From the NCBI RefSeq assembly GCF_020531985.1, contig NZ_JAJAVQ010000003.1, forward strand, positions 372,001-436,000: 64,000 nucleotides of DNA, read 5' to 3'. The DNA comes from Rheinheimera aquimaris. GTDB lineage: Bacteria; Pseudomonadota; Gammaproteobacteria; Enterobacterales; Alteromonadaceae. The translations under genes and the position numbers were made by a program. Below the pieces are notes generated by a model that saw nothing but the letters and a program-made list of their open reading frames with translations, was not told the DNA's origin and searched no databases. Shown in pieces: positions 1 to 9,317 of the stretch (position 1 is its first letter; the number at the start of each line of letters is the position of its first letter).

Positions 1-1
1 T

Positions 2-589
2 GCGCTGTTAAATGGCCTGCGGCAAAAAATTCTGACGACAGCTCAATCAGCCGCCCCTATGCTGGTCGTGTTACATCAACAGGGTAATCATGGCCCTGAA
101 TATTACAAGCGTAGCCTGAAACAGCAAAAACAATTCCTGCCCGAGTGTGAAAACAATTTACTGGTGCAGTGCCAGACTGAGCAAATTATTAATGCCTATG
201 ACAATGCATTACTGGCAACAGATGAACTGCTGGATAACACCATAGCGCTGCTGCAATCACTGTCTGATACTTATGATACCTCCATGCTGTATGTGTCTGA
301 CCATGGCGAATCGTTGGGCGAGAACGGCGTGTATCTGCATGGTCTGCCTTACTGGATGGCACCAGAGGCGCAAACTAAAGTGCCAATGTTAATGTGGTTA
401 TCTGCGCAAACTGTGCGCCGTAACATGATTGATACCCGCTGCGTACAACACAATGCCGAGCAGGCCGGTAGCCACGATATGCTATTTTCGTCGTTATTAG
501 GCTGGATGGAAGTAAAGTCTGCAGCAATTTTACCGTCGCAAAATATCTTTGAGCAATGCAGTGGTCAGACGATAGCGAAAAGCAGCTGA
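2..589 (+). CDS. eptA: Lipid A phosphoethanolamine transferase, C-terminal part (gene starts before the window)
   Basis: The frame is open from the first bases of the window to TGA at 587-589, so only the last 195 residues are present. The alkaline-phosphatase-like sulfatase/EptA fold is recognisable from HQQGNHGP early in the fragment and from DHGESLGENG, whose Asp-His pair matches the zinc ligands of EptA enzymes. Family members are inner-membrane proteins of about 540 residues that move phosphoethanolamine from phosphatidylethanolamine onto lipid A in the periplasm, lowering its charge and giving polymyxin resistance. The membrane segments and the catalytic threonine lie outside the window. 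EptA is more likely than EptB or EptC, but the C-terminal part alone cannot decide this. Confidence 0.85.
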   Translation, partial: ALLNGLRQKILTTAQSAAPMLVVLHQQGNHGPEYYKRSLKQQKQFLPECENNLLVQCQTEQIINAYDNALLATDELLDNTIALLQSLSDTYDTSMLYVSDHGESLGENGVYLHGLPYWMAPEAQTKVPMLMWLSAQTVRRNMIDTRCVQHNAEQAGSHDMLFSSLLGWMEVKSAAILPSQNIFEQCSGQTIAKSS

Positions 590-662
590 AAAGCACGCGG
601 CCAGCTTGGTCTACACACCGGACTAAGCTACTATATCAGCGTGTAATTAAGCAGGTGCTGAT

Positions 663-1358
663 ATGCGATTTTTCGTGCTGGTATTGTTTGCCGTGAGTGC
701 AGTAGCCCAAGCTTCTGCTGACGAAATACGCCTGGGTGTACATAACTTTCCACCCTATTTTGTATCGACAGGCAACGGCCACTGCGGCGGGGAAGCCGTA
801 GAGCTTACGCGCAGTATTTTGCAAACCGACAGCCTTACCGTGCGGACGGTTTGTGCCACGCCGGCCCGTTTATACAAAATGCTGCAAAGCGGTGAAGTGG
901 ATTTAACCATCAATATCAAGCAAACCCAGGCATTACCAGCAGATGTCAGCTTTGTTGCCCCACCCTATGTGCAGTTGTCTTTAGTGTTGCTGACGCACGG
1001 CGCGGCCGTAGCGCGGGAAAAACAACCAACAATAGCGGCAATCCGTGGTTTTGATTACCATGGCCAGCGTCAGCAACTTAGTGACAGTGGTTACAGTTTT
1101 ATTGACCTGCCAGACAGCATCAGTGCAGTAGAGATGTTTATCAAAGGCCGCAGCAGTGCGTTACTGACCTATGAAGCACCGTTTAACTATTACCTGCAAC
1201 AACAGGCGCTGCCCTTTGCCAGCCATTATCAGCGCCGCCTGCTCGATACCATAGACGCCTATTATGTGGTATCCCCTCAGTCAAAGCACCTGGGCTATAT
1301 CAGCACAACCTTAAATCATTATGCAGAAACTGAGCAACTGAGCTACTTTTCACACTGA
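663..1358 (+). CDS. Periplasmic solute-binding protein, SBP_bac_3-like
   Basis: The 231-residue product has a signal peptide (hydrophobic stretch ending near ASA-DE, residue 20). The mature part starts like family 3 solute-binding proteins: a beta strand (IRLGVHNFPPYF), then a segment with Gly-Gly-Glu-Ala-Val-Glu and later VDLTINIK. AGGTG upstream of the ATG is a usable ribosome-binding site. No permease or ATPase gene lies beside it, so it need not belong to an ABC importer. Orphan proteins of this type are common in Rheinheimera and Shewanella relatives, and their ligands are mostly unknown. It resembles the two binding proteins at 15101-16723 in fold class only. The ligand cannot be predicted. 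Confidence 0.7.
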   Translation: MRFFVLVLFAVSAVAQASADEIRLGVHNFPPYFVSTGNGHCGGEAVELTRSILQTDSLTVRTVCATPARLYKMLQSGEVDLTINIKQTQALPADVSFVAPPYVQLSLVLLTHGAAVAREKQPTIAAIRGFDYHGQRQQLSDSGYSFIDLPDSISAVEMFIKGRSSALLTYEAPFNYYLQQQALPFASHYQRRLLDTIDAYYVVSPQSKHLGYISTTLNHYAETEQLSYFSH

Positions 1359-2744
1359 GCCGTCGGACTGCTGGGTTAAACTCTGCTCAATTTCAGCCAG
1401 ACCAGCAGGCCTGGCAAAGAAAAAGCCCTGGCCAAACTCACAGCCAAGTTCAGTCAAAAGTTCATGCTGCTGTTGCGTTTCAATACCTTCTGCAATTACG
1501 GCAACCTCAAGTGCCTGCGCCATTGTCAGCATGGCTTTAACCAGACCGAGATTTTTCCCTTGCTCCAGGTGTTGAATAAAAGCACGGTCTATTTTGATAA
1601 AGTCTATCGGTAAGGTTGTCAGATAAGATAACAATGAGTAACCGGTACCAAAATCATCAATCGCGACTTTGATACCGGCACTGCGACAGGCTGACAGGTT
1701 GTCCTGAATTGTCGGCGAGTCATCCATGACCACGCCTTCAGTAATTTCCAATTGTAAGCAGTCCGCTCGCAACCCCAGCTTGCTAAGTTTGGCTTCAATA
1801 AAGTTGTACAGCGCAGGGTCAGAGAAATGTTTGGCAGTGATATTTACTGCTACCGGTTTTGGCTGCAAGCCCATACTCTGCCAGCTCTTGATCTGATTAA
1901 GTACTGTTTTAATTACCCAGCAATCCAGTGCTTTGCCAAGGTTGACGCTTTCTGCCACCGCCACGAAAATATCCGGTGGTACTGTGCCAAGTTCGCTGTC
2001 ATGCCAACGTAACAACGCTTCGTAGCCAATCAGGCTCTGATTGGTCAGCTGATATTTCGGCTGCAGTACCAGCTGCAGTTTGTCTTGCTCCAGCGCACGT
2101 CGCGGCCTATACCAATGATCTTGGCGGGCCCGCCACTTTTATAGTTTTGTATAATAGCCATCATGCTGCCGGGCGTGAGCCTGCGTCATCAACATGCTGA
2201 TATTTTGCCAATCACTTCCTGTTTGTTGTAGCCAAATAACAGCTCGGCACCACGGTTGAAGGTTTGCACAATCCCCCATTCATCAATAGATGATAATGCC
2301 GTCGACTACAGCTTCAAGCAACGCATCCTGTATTGAACGTAAGCGGCGGTGAGCTTTAACGCTGGCCTGATAAGCCGTTAAGTCATGACAGATGCCGACG
2401 AAATAGCGGGCATTATCCGTATTGGCTTCGCCAACCGATAAATGCATCGGAAAAACGCTGCCGTCTTTACGCTTGCCCTGAACATCACGCCCTATGCCGA
2501 TAATTTTTGCGCTTTGGCCGTGGCTGACATAGTTAGCCAGGTAAGTATCATGCTCACTGTGAAAAGGCTCAGGCATTAACATGCGCACGTTGTGGCCGAG
2601 ACACTCGGCAGCACTGTAACCAAACAGCGTCTCAGCTGACGGAGAAAAAAAACAGATCTGGCCGCGCTGATTAATCACAATGATGGCGTCAACCGCGGAA
2701 TTGACTATAGCATCCTGCAGCTGACTTAGCTCAAAAGTATCCAT
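1350..2744 (-). pseudogene. Decayed PAS-PAS-(GGDEF lost)-EAL signalling gene
   Basis: An open first part (2744 to 2283) encodes a PAS domain ending VVDGII. A second PAS domain continues at once but is broken: one extra base near 2287 shifts the frame, another base is missing near 2195, and one is extra near 2155. When repaired by eye it reads like the first PAS domain up to the shared words AKIIGIGRDV. At about 2100 that text jumps, in a third frame, into the start of an EAL domain (RRALEQDKLQ, then YEALLRW). The end of PAS 2 and the whole GGDEF domain are therefore missing. The EAL part (to 1350) keeps EALLRW, DDFGTGYS, EGIE and QGFFFARP, so it could still fold if translated from a TTG codon at 2015. 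The 3' end overlaps the convergent gene at 663-1358 by 9 bases. Confidence 0.75.
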
Positions 2745-3221
2745 ACCGGGTGTAACCTTGTTGTTATCAGCAAGAACAACACTTATGCATCTAAGCTGCT
2801 ATTTATTGACAAGAGTTACAACTTTAGAAGTGAAGTTCCCTTTTTTCCAGACAAATCATTTAAATAATTGCTCAGACTGTTGCTAGAGCAGGAATAGACG
2901 TTAAATTTCAAACCGATATTCATGTAACCTGTAAAAAGTTCGTATAACATAAACTGACGGCTTTAATATGCAGCTTGGTTTAATACTAAACGGACTATAG
3001 TTATTCACTACGACAATTATATCGAAGCAAGGCATATTTCCCGACTATAGGGACCTAACAACTGACGTAAAGCATCTGACTATTTTGATTAACCATAATT
3101 TCGCCCCTAGGGATGTGTATAGCACTATAAACCTGGTCATATAAATACAATTGTACGTTTATATTTCTATAAATAATTGAATTTATCCGGAGGATGGAGA
3201 GATTGTTTTACTTAGAATGTA
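2745..3221. other. AT-rich intergenic stretch, no gene seen
   Basis: These 477 bases separate the start of the decayed PAS-EAL gene from the end of the REC-HDOD gene. They are clearly AT-rich compared with the DNA left of 2700. I see no convincing reading frame, RNA gene, long inverted repeat or mobile-element end. A promoter for the leftward pseudogene may lie near 2750-2830, but no good hexamer pair stands out. Confidence 0.5.
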
Positions 3222-4334
3222 TTACAACTCTTGTAACTGTTGTCTTAATTGTGGGTCAGAAAATAAATCCAGCACGTTCGGTGGGATCTTACCATTGTTC
3301 TCCGCAGCACATTTAGCTAGAAATAACAGCAACGAAAGGTTTTGCCTTGAATATACCCAGTTTGGCGCTGCACTCCATAACAATGTTTGACATACCTGCT
3401 CACTGTAGCCCCATGAAGTAAGAAAGTATGCCGAAACTGCTGCTGTCAGTTTATATCTAGGCCAATCAGCAAAAGTATTAGCATACTTACCTTGCCAAAT
3501 ACTGGTTGATATCACCAATTCACCAATAGCAGATAACAATGCTGTCGCAAATAACTCCTCTTGCACACCTTTGCTTAGATCCAGTAATTCACCAAGCCGT
3601 TTTGTATATGATGCAACACTGAATGCATGCTCATTTATTCTAATATGTTCAGCTCTCTCCAGTAGCGCTGCCGTTGCCTGTTCAACAGCTATTGCAGATA
3701 TAATATTACACGTCAACCTAACGCCCAAACGCTTTACTGCTTCTTCAATCGATAATGTCGATTTATTAAAACCAAAAAACGCAGAGTTAGATAGTTGTAG
3801 TATACGAGCGACAATGAGCGGATCATGTGAAATAACAGCGATAATATCAGACACCCTAAATTTATCATTCTCCAATATCACTCTAACTTGTTTAACCAAA
3901 TCAGGTTGAGGTAACAAAGATGAGCTAGCAATTAATATTTCACGAACAGAGTTCGAAAATGGCAATGCATGTATTCGTTCAATACAAGTAAATAAATATA
4001 CTATATCTTGCTCATTAAATGGCTTACTTAATATAAAGTGAGCTATTTTACCTGAAGTTAAGATAACCTCTTCAGTTGGGTCGCCGGTTAGCAGAGCTCT
4101 GATTGCCGATGGTTGCGTTTGAGACACCTCTGCAAGCACTTTTACACCATTCATGTTAGGCATCTGATAATCGCATATCACCAGATCCAACTTTATTTGT
4201 TCAGTTAACAACTTATTCCAGCGACTTGCGTCCTGCTCAGCCAAAAAATTCCACTCAGGTTTTAGTCGTTTTGCCATACGTTGTAACGCGTGTAGCATAG
4301 AACTATCATCATCTATGAAAAGGACATTAAACAT
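3222..4334 (-). CDS. Response regulator with HDOD output domain
   Basis: A REC domain occupies roughly residues 1-120 (LFIDDDSS acidic pair, phospho-acceptor Asp in LVICDYQMPNMNG, Lys in LSKPF). An HDOD domain follows at about 130-330. HDOD proteins lack the catalytic residues of HD hydrolases and act as protein-binding signalling domains. ATG at 4334 is preferred to a GTG at 4343 because AAGGTG lies six bases upstream of it. The start overlaps the end of the upstream REC-PAS-GGDEF-EAL gene by 8 bases, which suggests translational coupling and a two-gene operon. The product is cytoplasmic with no DNA-binding domain, so the output is probably a protein contact. Codon use and base composition are AT-rich like the rest of the island. 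Confidence 0.88.
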   Translation of the reverse strand: MFNVLFIDDDSSMLHALQRMAKRLKPEWNFLAEQDASRWNKLLTEQIKLDLVICDYQMPNMNGVKVLAEVSQTQPSAIRALLTGDPTEEVILTSGKIAHFILSKPFNEQDIVYLFTCIERIHALPFSNSVREILIASSSLLPQPDLVKQVRVILENDKFRVSDIIAVISHDPLIVARILQLSNSAFFGFNKSTLSIEEAVKRLGVRLTCNIISAIAVEQATAALLERAEHIRINEHAFSVASYTKRLGELLDLSKGVQEELFATALLSAIGELVISTSIWQGKYANTFADWPRYKLTAAVSAYFLTSWGYSEQVCQTLLWSAAPNWVYSRQNLSLLLFLAKCAAENNGKIPPNVLDLFSDPQLRQQLQEL

Positions 4335-6324
4335 TTTCAGCACCTTGATTAACCAGAGTTAGTCCAATGTTGGGCTGAGATAGGAATTTGACATAATTCT
4401 GTTCGGATAAGGGCTTAGATATATAGTAACCTTGGATAAGGTCGGCTCCCATTCTATTAACTATATCCAATTGCGCGGTAGTTTCTACACCTTCCACAAC
4501 CACTTCTAAATGAAGGTCATGTGCCAATCGAATCACATTTGCTAACACACTCTGAGTACTTATATTACAGTCCAAATCAGTGACCATAGAGCGATCAACC
4601 TTCAACACATTAACTGGGAGCTTGTATAAATAACTCAATGAAGAATACCCAGTGCCAAAATCATCTATTGCGATACTGATACCCAACTCAGCCAACGCTT
4701 TTAATTTTGCGATGCAATCATCGAAATTATCTAATAAAAAAGTTTCTGTAAGTTCAAACTCTAATTGCTCCGGAAGCACACCAGTCTGCGTTATATTATG
4801 CTCTACCCAGTGTAAAAAGTTTTGCTCCATTAATTGTCGGCCCGAAATATTTATTGCCATTTTCCCAACATTGAGGCCTTGGTCACGCCAGGCTGAAAGC
4901 GTCTTAAAAACATTTCTTAATACCCAGTAGCCAATATCTATAATTTGACCATGTTGCTCCGCTAACGGAATAAATAATGATGGCGACACCATGCCGAAAT
5001 CAGGATGTCGCCAACGCAGCAACGCTTCACCACCTGACACACTATTCTTCAATAAATCGAATTTGGGCTGATAACACAAAAACAGCTGTTTATCTCTGAT
5101 CACGTGATGCAAGGCCTGACTGAGTGATAACTGATACCTCTTACGCTCTACTGCCTGCCTGTCATATCGAATAAACATACGCACTGAGCTTTCAGCTATC
5201 ATCACATTGCCCAACAACAAATTATTTAGTATTGCTCTTGGTTCATTTCCATCTTCTGGCATTAAACAATAATTTACTGCAAAATCCACTACTCGTTTTG
5301 CCATATTGCAATGCTGCCTAACATAGTCAAGTATCTCTGAGATCTGTTTTATCACCTGCATTTCGCTGCATAAGTTAGGAAAACACATAACAAACTGTTC
5401 ATTAGCAAGAAACGCTAAACTTCCCACCTTGTTGACAGCCGTGAGAAGTTGTTCAGCCACTAACTCAAGAGCACATTCAGCTTCGTTATAACCAAGAATG
5501 CTGCTCCACATATCGAAGCTTCTTACTTTCAGAGCGACTAAAGTTACTGAGGAACGAGCTTCAATTTGACGTTCAATCAAGGACACTAGTTGTCGATAGT
5601 CCAGCAAGGTCGGGAGATCAAATATTGTATTTATTAATGCGCCGACAGCTACGGGTTCTAATAAAAGCACCACACCGGTGGGCCCTTCCAACTGGCAGCT
5701 AACTTCCAGTTCAATGCTATTCCATAGAGTCAATGGCACGCTATCGCCATTCATATATGAAACTACGGCGACTTTCTCTTTATCATGCGCCTCTACAAAA
5801 TCACTCAAAAATTTTCCGTTTATGTCTTCGGCACGCCCTAGTAGTTTTTTAGCGTGAGGATTGGCACATAAAATTTGTCCGCTTGACGATAGTTCGATAA
5901 AGGCATCAGTACTATCAAACATCATTTTTTGTGTTTGCTTTTGAAAATAGTGTTGTTCGTAGTGTTGAAAGGCAAGCTCAATTTCAGCCAACAGCTCATC
6001 TTCACGCCACGGCTTTTCCAGGAACTTGAATGCGGTCCCCGCGTTGAGCAATGTCCTAACTGAGGAAAAATCGGCATAACCGCTGATAACAAGTGCCACA
6101 ATGTCTGGGTATTGGCGACGTACTAACGCCAGCAAAGCTGCTCCATCATTATCTGGCATTCTGAAATCAGTCAGTATCACTTTACATGCATAAGTTTTCA
6201 GAATAGCAAGCGCTTTTTCAGCGCTATTTGCAGTTTTTATGGTGTAGCCATTTCGAATCAGCAACCGAGAAAGAGCATTGAGAACTCCCACTTCATCATC
6301 AACAATCAGTAAAGATCTCTCCAT
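4327..6324 (-). CDS. Response regulator REC-PAS-(degenerate GGDEF)-EAL, c-di-GMP phosphodiesterase
   Basis: This 665-residue protein has REC (1-125; phospho-acceptor Asp in VILTDFRMPDNDG, KPW lysine motif), a short PAS-like part (about 140-220), a GGDEF-fold region (about 235-390) and EAL (about 395-645). The GGDEF motif is replaced by LANEQF, so cyclase activity is very unlikely. The EAL domain keeps EALLRW, DDFGTGYSS, KVDRSM and VEGVET, consistent with an active c-di-GMP phosphodiesterase. The layout suggests that phosphorylation of REC controls c-di-GMP breakdown. A GAGG ribosome-binding site precedes the ATG. It is divergent from the REC gene at 6639 and overlaps the following HDOD gene by 8 bases. 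A cognate kinase could be the one at 7990-9315. Confidence 0.9.
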   Translation of the reverse strand: MERSLLIVDDEVGVLNALSRLLIRNGYTIKTANSAEKALAILKTYACKVILTDFRMPDNDGAALLALVRRQYPDIVALVISGYADFSSVRTLLNAGTAFKFLEKPWREDELLAEIELAFQHYEQHYFQKQTQKMMFDSTDAFIELSSSGQILCANPHAKKLLGRAEDINGKFLSDFVEAHDKEKVAVVSYMNGDSVPLTLWNSIELEVSCQLEGPTGVVLLLEPVAVGALINTIFDLPTLLDYRQLVSLIERQIEARSSVTLVALKVRSFDMWSSILGYNEAECALELVAEQLLTAVNKVGSLAFLANEQFVMCFPNLCSEMQVIKQISEILDYVRQHCNMAKRVVDFAVNYCLMPEDGNEPRAILNNLLLGNVMIAESSVRMFIRYDRQAVERKRYQLSLSQALHHVIRDKQLFLCYQPKFDLLKNSVSGGEALLRWRHPDFGMVSPSLFIPLAEQHGQIIDIGYWVLRNVFKTLSAWRDQGLNVGKMAINISGRQLMEQNFLHWVEHNITQTGVLPEQLEFELTETFLLDNFDDCIAKLKALAELGISIAIDDFGTGYSSLSYLYKLPVNVLKVDRSMVTDLDCNISTQSVLANVIRLAHDLHLEVVVEGVETTAQLDIVNRMGADLIQGYYISKPLSEQNYVKFLSQPNIGLTLVNQGAENV

Positions 6325-6638
6325 TTACCCATCCTCACCTTAATCAAGTAAAAGGCTAACCCAATGAGAAAACTTCTACGCTCAATTAATTTACTATTAG
6401 CACAACTCTAACTCTGTTGCTAAAACTTTAAGATTTAAATTCAATAATTCTTCAAGTCGTACAGATTTGTCCCTAAAGACCTGATATCAGATTTGCGAAG
6501 CATTTGGAATACGTTACACAGTACCACCCGACCTTGCACTGTAAACAAAGCACATAGGCGGTTTTCTGTCGACAAACTTGATTAGTTATTGGGTATAACA
6601 TATTTTTAAAAAACAGCATAAATGCAAAAGGTTATAGA
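6325..6638. promoter_or_regulatory. Divergent intergenic control region of the signalling island
   Basis: These 314 AT-rich bases lie between the leftward REC-PAS-GGDEF-EAL gene and the rightward REC/HD gene, so both promoters must be here. I could not pick out hexamers with confidence. AAAAGG about 8 bases before 6639 can serve as ribosome-binding site for the rightward gene. No long palindrome was seen. Confidence 0.4.
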
Positions 6639-7967
6639 ATGCCTGCTCTACCTGAAAACACTAAACCACGGCTCCTATGTGTTGATGACGAAAGCAGCAT
6701 CCTGAAGTCATTGCAGCGACTTTTTCATGCGACCGAAGCTGATATATTAACGGCTAGCAGCGGAGCGGAAGCACTGGAGTTGATGCATCAGTACAGAGTT
6801 AATGTAATTATTACCGACATGCGCATGCCAAATATGACAGGTGCAGAGTTTTTAGCTTTGGCAGCACAACGTCAACCAGACGCTTACCGCATTTTAATGA
6901 CAGGGTATGCTGACCTTTCTTCTACGATACAAGCTGTAAATCTTGGTAAAATTCATCGTTATATCCAAAAACCTTGGGACAATCGGGAGCTAATGACAGC
7001 AGTGGAAGAAGGCCTGTCGTTATATCATCTGGTAAGACAAAATAAAGTACTAACAGCTAAAGTCGCAATACAAAATAAACAGCTCAAAGAGCTAAATCAT
7101 TCTTTGGAAGAAATTGTCCAGCGCCGAACTATCCAGCTCAGAAATACGTTGACTAAGTATAAAGATCTGGCGGCACAACGCGAAAAAGAAGAAGCTGCCA
7201 CATTGGAAGTGCTTTACAACATTATCAGTAGTTATCCTCCATTAAGTGGCGAGCTTGCTCAGAAAATAAGTACTACCTGTGAAAGTATTGCGAAAGTTAT
7301 GAAGTTACCGGCCGAACAAATAAATTTTGTAACGAAAGCGGGACTGTTCTGTGAGATTGGCAAAATTGCTCTACCGCTTAACATTATCCAGACTTCGTAC
7401 TCAAGACTGGATGGCAGTGAACGTCGGCAATTCAACGAACACCCGCAATTTGCGGAAGAAATTCTGCTTCCAGCCCAGCACCTGAGTGATATGGCGCTCA
7501 TTATAACTAACCAGTTAGAGCGTTTTAATGGGGGAGGAGAACCAGCCCAAAAAGTTGGTTTAGACATACCTCTTGGTTCAAGAATTCTGGCAGCTGCAAG
7601 AGATTTCTGGTTGTTGGTTGAAGGACGACTGGATGGAAAAAAAATGACTCTTAGGCAAGCATTTGATGTAATAAAATTACAGCAAGGCAGCAATTATGAT
7701 CCTGATGTTGTCAAGGCATTGATGACAATTGTTATCAATAATGAACTGGACCTAGTACGAACATTACAACATGGTAAAGATGTAGCTCAGCTCAGAGTTG
7801 GGATGAAGTTAAAGCAAAATCTTTATAACCATAATCATATATTATTACTACCTAACGGCCATGTTCTGACTGAAAAATCTTTAGGTAAGTTAGTAGAATA
7901 TCAAAACAGGCACAAAGAAGTGTTGTATGTCACTGTAGAAACATTCGATACAACTAACACAGAATAA
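6639..7967 (+). CDS. Response regulator with degenerate HD-GYP-like domain
   Basis: The 442-residue product has REC (1-125; LLCVDDES, phospho-acceptor Asp in VIITDMRMPNMTG, KPW), a coiled coil at about 140-190 (ending KEEAATLEVLYN) and an HD-GYP-like domain at 190-390. In active HD-GYP enzymes the metal site contains His-Asp followed by IGKI. Here the text is FCEIGKIALP, so His-Asp is Cys-Glu, and the HH-E-DG-GYP motif is reduced to LERFNGGGEP. Metal binding and c-di-GMP hydrolysis are therefore unlikely. The domain may act as a sensor or adaptor. The gene is read towards the histidine kinase gene and ends 22 bases before that gene's stop codon. Confidence 0.85.
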   Translation: MPALPENTKPRLLCVDDESSILKSLQRLFHATEADILTASSGAEALELMHQYRVNVIITDMRMPNMTGAEFLALAAQRQPDAYRILMTGYADLSSTIQAVNLGKIHRYIQKPWDNRELMTAVEEGLSLYHLVRQNKVLTAKVAIQNKQLKELNHSLEEIVQRRTIQLRNTLTKYKDLAAQREKEEAATLEVLYNIISSYPPLSGELAQKISTTCESIAKVMKLPAEQINFVTKAGLFCEIGKIALPLNIIQTSYSRLDGSERRQFNEHPQFAEEILLPAQHLSDMALIITNQLERFNGGGEPAQKVGLDIPLGSRILAAARDFWLLVEGRLDGKKMTLRQAFDVIKLQQGSNYDPDVVKALMTIVINNELDLVRTLQHGKDVAQLRVGMKLKQNLYNHNHILLLPNGHVLTEKSLGKLVEYQNRHKEVLYVTVETFDTTNTE

Positions 7968-7989
7968 TTGGTACCCTTCGCAAGGCATC

Positions 7990-9315
7990 TCATGGTTGGA
8001 AAGAGGCGGCGTCTGCCGCCTGATCTAGCTGATAATCTTCCGGTGCCAGAAATGGCAGCTGTAACGTAAAACAGCTGCCCTCATTAAGCGTAGATTCTAC
8101 TAATATCTCACCCTTATGTTTTTTTATAATGCTATACGATAATGACAGACCAAGCCCTGTTCCCTGCCCCACGGGTTTTGTTGTAAAAAACGGCTCAAAT
8201 ATTTTTCGTAAATTGTCCGGGGCAATGCCCGAACCGGTGTCCCGAATAGCAACGTAAAGCATCTCTTTTGTTGCAGAAACATCAATAAATATATCGCCTT
8301 TATTTTCGATAGCCTGAGCAGAATTAACCAATAAGTTAAGAAATACTTGATTCAACTGCATGGGCTGACAATATAACTTTGGTAAGTTCTCCTGATAGTT
8401 ACAGTGCATTGTGGCTTTATATTTAATCTGGTTAACAGCTATTTTTAGCGTGTTCTCAAGACCTTCAACGATATCCGCAAACTGCCATTCACTATTGTCG
8501 ACATGAGAAAATAACTTTAAATTCTTAACTATGACAGCTACTCGCTCTAACCCATCTATTGATTCTCTAATTAACTCGGGTAAATCACTACTGACAAACA
8601 CATACTGCTGGCGTTGCAACATGTCTTTTTCCAAGGCTAAATATGTTGGGTTATTAATTTTTTGTATCAATTTACGATAAAAATGAATCATCTTAAATAA
8701 TTTAGCATTATAGTCTTGCAAACTCTGCAAGTTAGAACTGACGAAGCCTACCGGATTATTAATCTCATGAGCCACACCAGCAGCTAACTGACCAATAGCC
8801 GCCATCTTCTCTGATTGAAGTAGCTGGTTCTGAGCTGCTTCAAGTTTTTTATTAAGTTCAGTTAGCGCTTTGTGTTCTTGCTCTAATTCTTCAGACAACG
8901 CTCTCTGCGCTCGGTAATAACTGGCTAACTCTGTCACATCCTGAACGACCACGCATACAGTTTCGACACTATCATGGAGAATATCGAGAGGAAAAAACTC
9001 AATGTTTTGATACATTAGTGTTTCTTCACCTGTAATAGGCCGACTGCTACTAAAATTAAATACATGTGGTTTATGCTCCCAATACGAAAAACTAGCATTA
9101 TTCAGTACAAACACGCTATTAATTTTCTTAGCCAAATATTTTGCGGCTTCTGGATATAAGTCTAAAAGATTCTTATTATAAACATCACCACCAACATGAC
9201 GTAAACGATCTGTAAAAAAATCATTCAAGTAGACAATCTGGTACTCTTTATTTACAACGCAAATACCAAGAGGTAAACGAGAGGTCAGTTTTTGCAGCAA
9301 AACTTGGTGACTCAT
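7990..9315 (-). CDS. PAS-containing sensor histidine kinase
   Basis: The product (441 residues) starts with a PAS domain (about 5-130), then a coiled-coil linker (EEL..EHKALTELNKKLEAAQ), a HisKA-type dimerisation region with the phosphorylated His in GVAHEINNP, and a HATPase domain with the N box (LVNSAQAIENKG), G1 (DTGSGIAP) and G2 (GQGTGLGLS). No membrane segment or signal peptide is seen, so it is a soluble cytoplasmic kinase. ATG at 9315 is preferred to GTG at 9321 because GGAG lies six bases upstream. The stop codon of the CheC-like gene ends only 2 bases before this start, so cheY-like, cheC-like and kinase genes form one operon. It is the only kinase in the island and the natural phosphodonor for its four REC proteins. 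Confidence 0.9.
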   Translation of the reverse strand: MSHQVLLQKLTSRLPLGICVVNKEYQIVYLNDFFTDRLRHVGGDVYNKNLLDLYPEAAKYLAKKINSVFVLNNASFSYWEHKPHVFNFSSSRPITGEETLMYQNIEFFPLDILHDSVETVCVVVQDVTELASYYRAQRALSEELEQEHKALTELNKKLEAAQNQLLQSEKMAAIGQLAAGVAHEINNPVGFVSSNLQSLQDYNAKLFKMIHFYRKLIQKINNPTYLALEKDMLQRQQYVFVSSDLPELIRESIDGLERVAVIVKNLKLFSHVDNSEWQFADIVEGLENTLKIAVNQIKYKATMHCNYQENLPKLYCQPMQLNQVFLNLLVNSAQAIENKGDIFIDVSATKEMLYVAIRDTGSGIAPDNLRKIFEPFFTTKPVGQGTGLGLSLSYSIIKKHKGEILVESTLNEGSCFTLQLPFLAPEDYQLDQAADAASFQP

Positions 9316-9317
9316 AA

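Noticed and set aside
663..1358. Part of an ABC importer operon
   Set aside because: No permease or ATPase gene is beside this or the two other solute-binding protein genes.
8004..8021. AGGCGGC-GTCT-GCCGCCT hairpin as terminator of the REC/HD gene
   Set aside because: It lies inside the coding end of the histidine kinase gene, and no T run follows on either strand.
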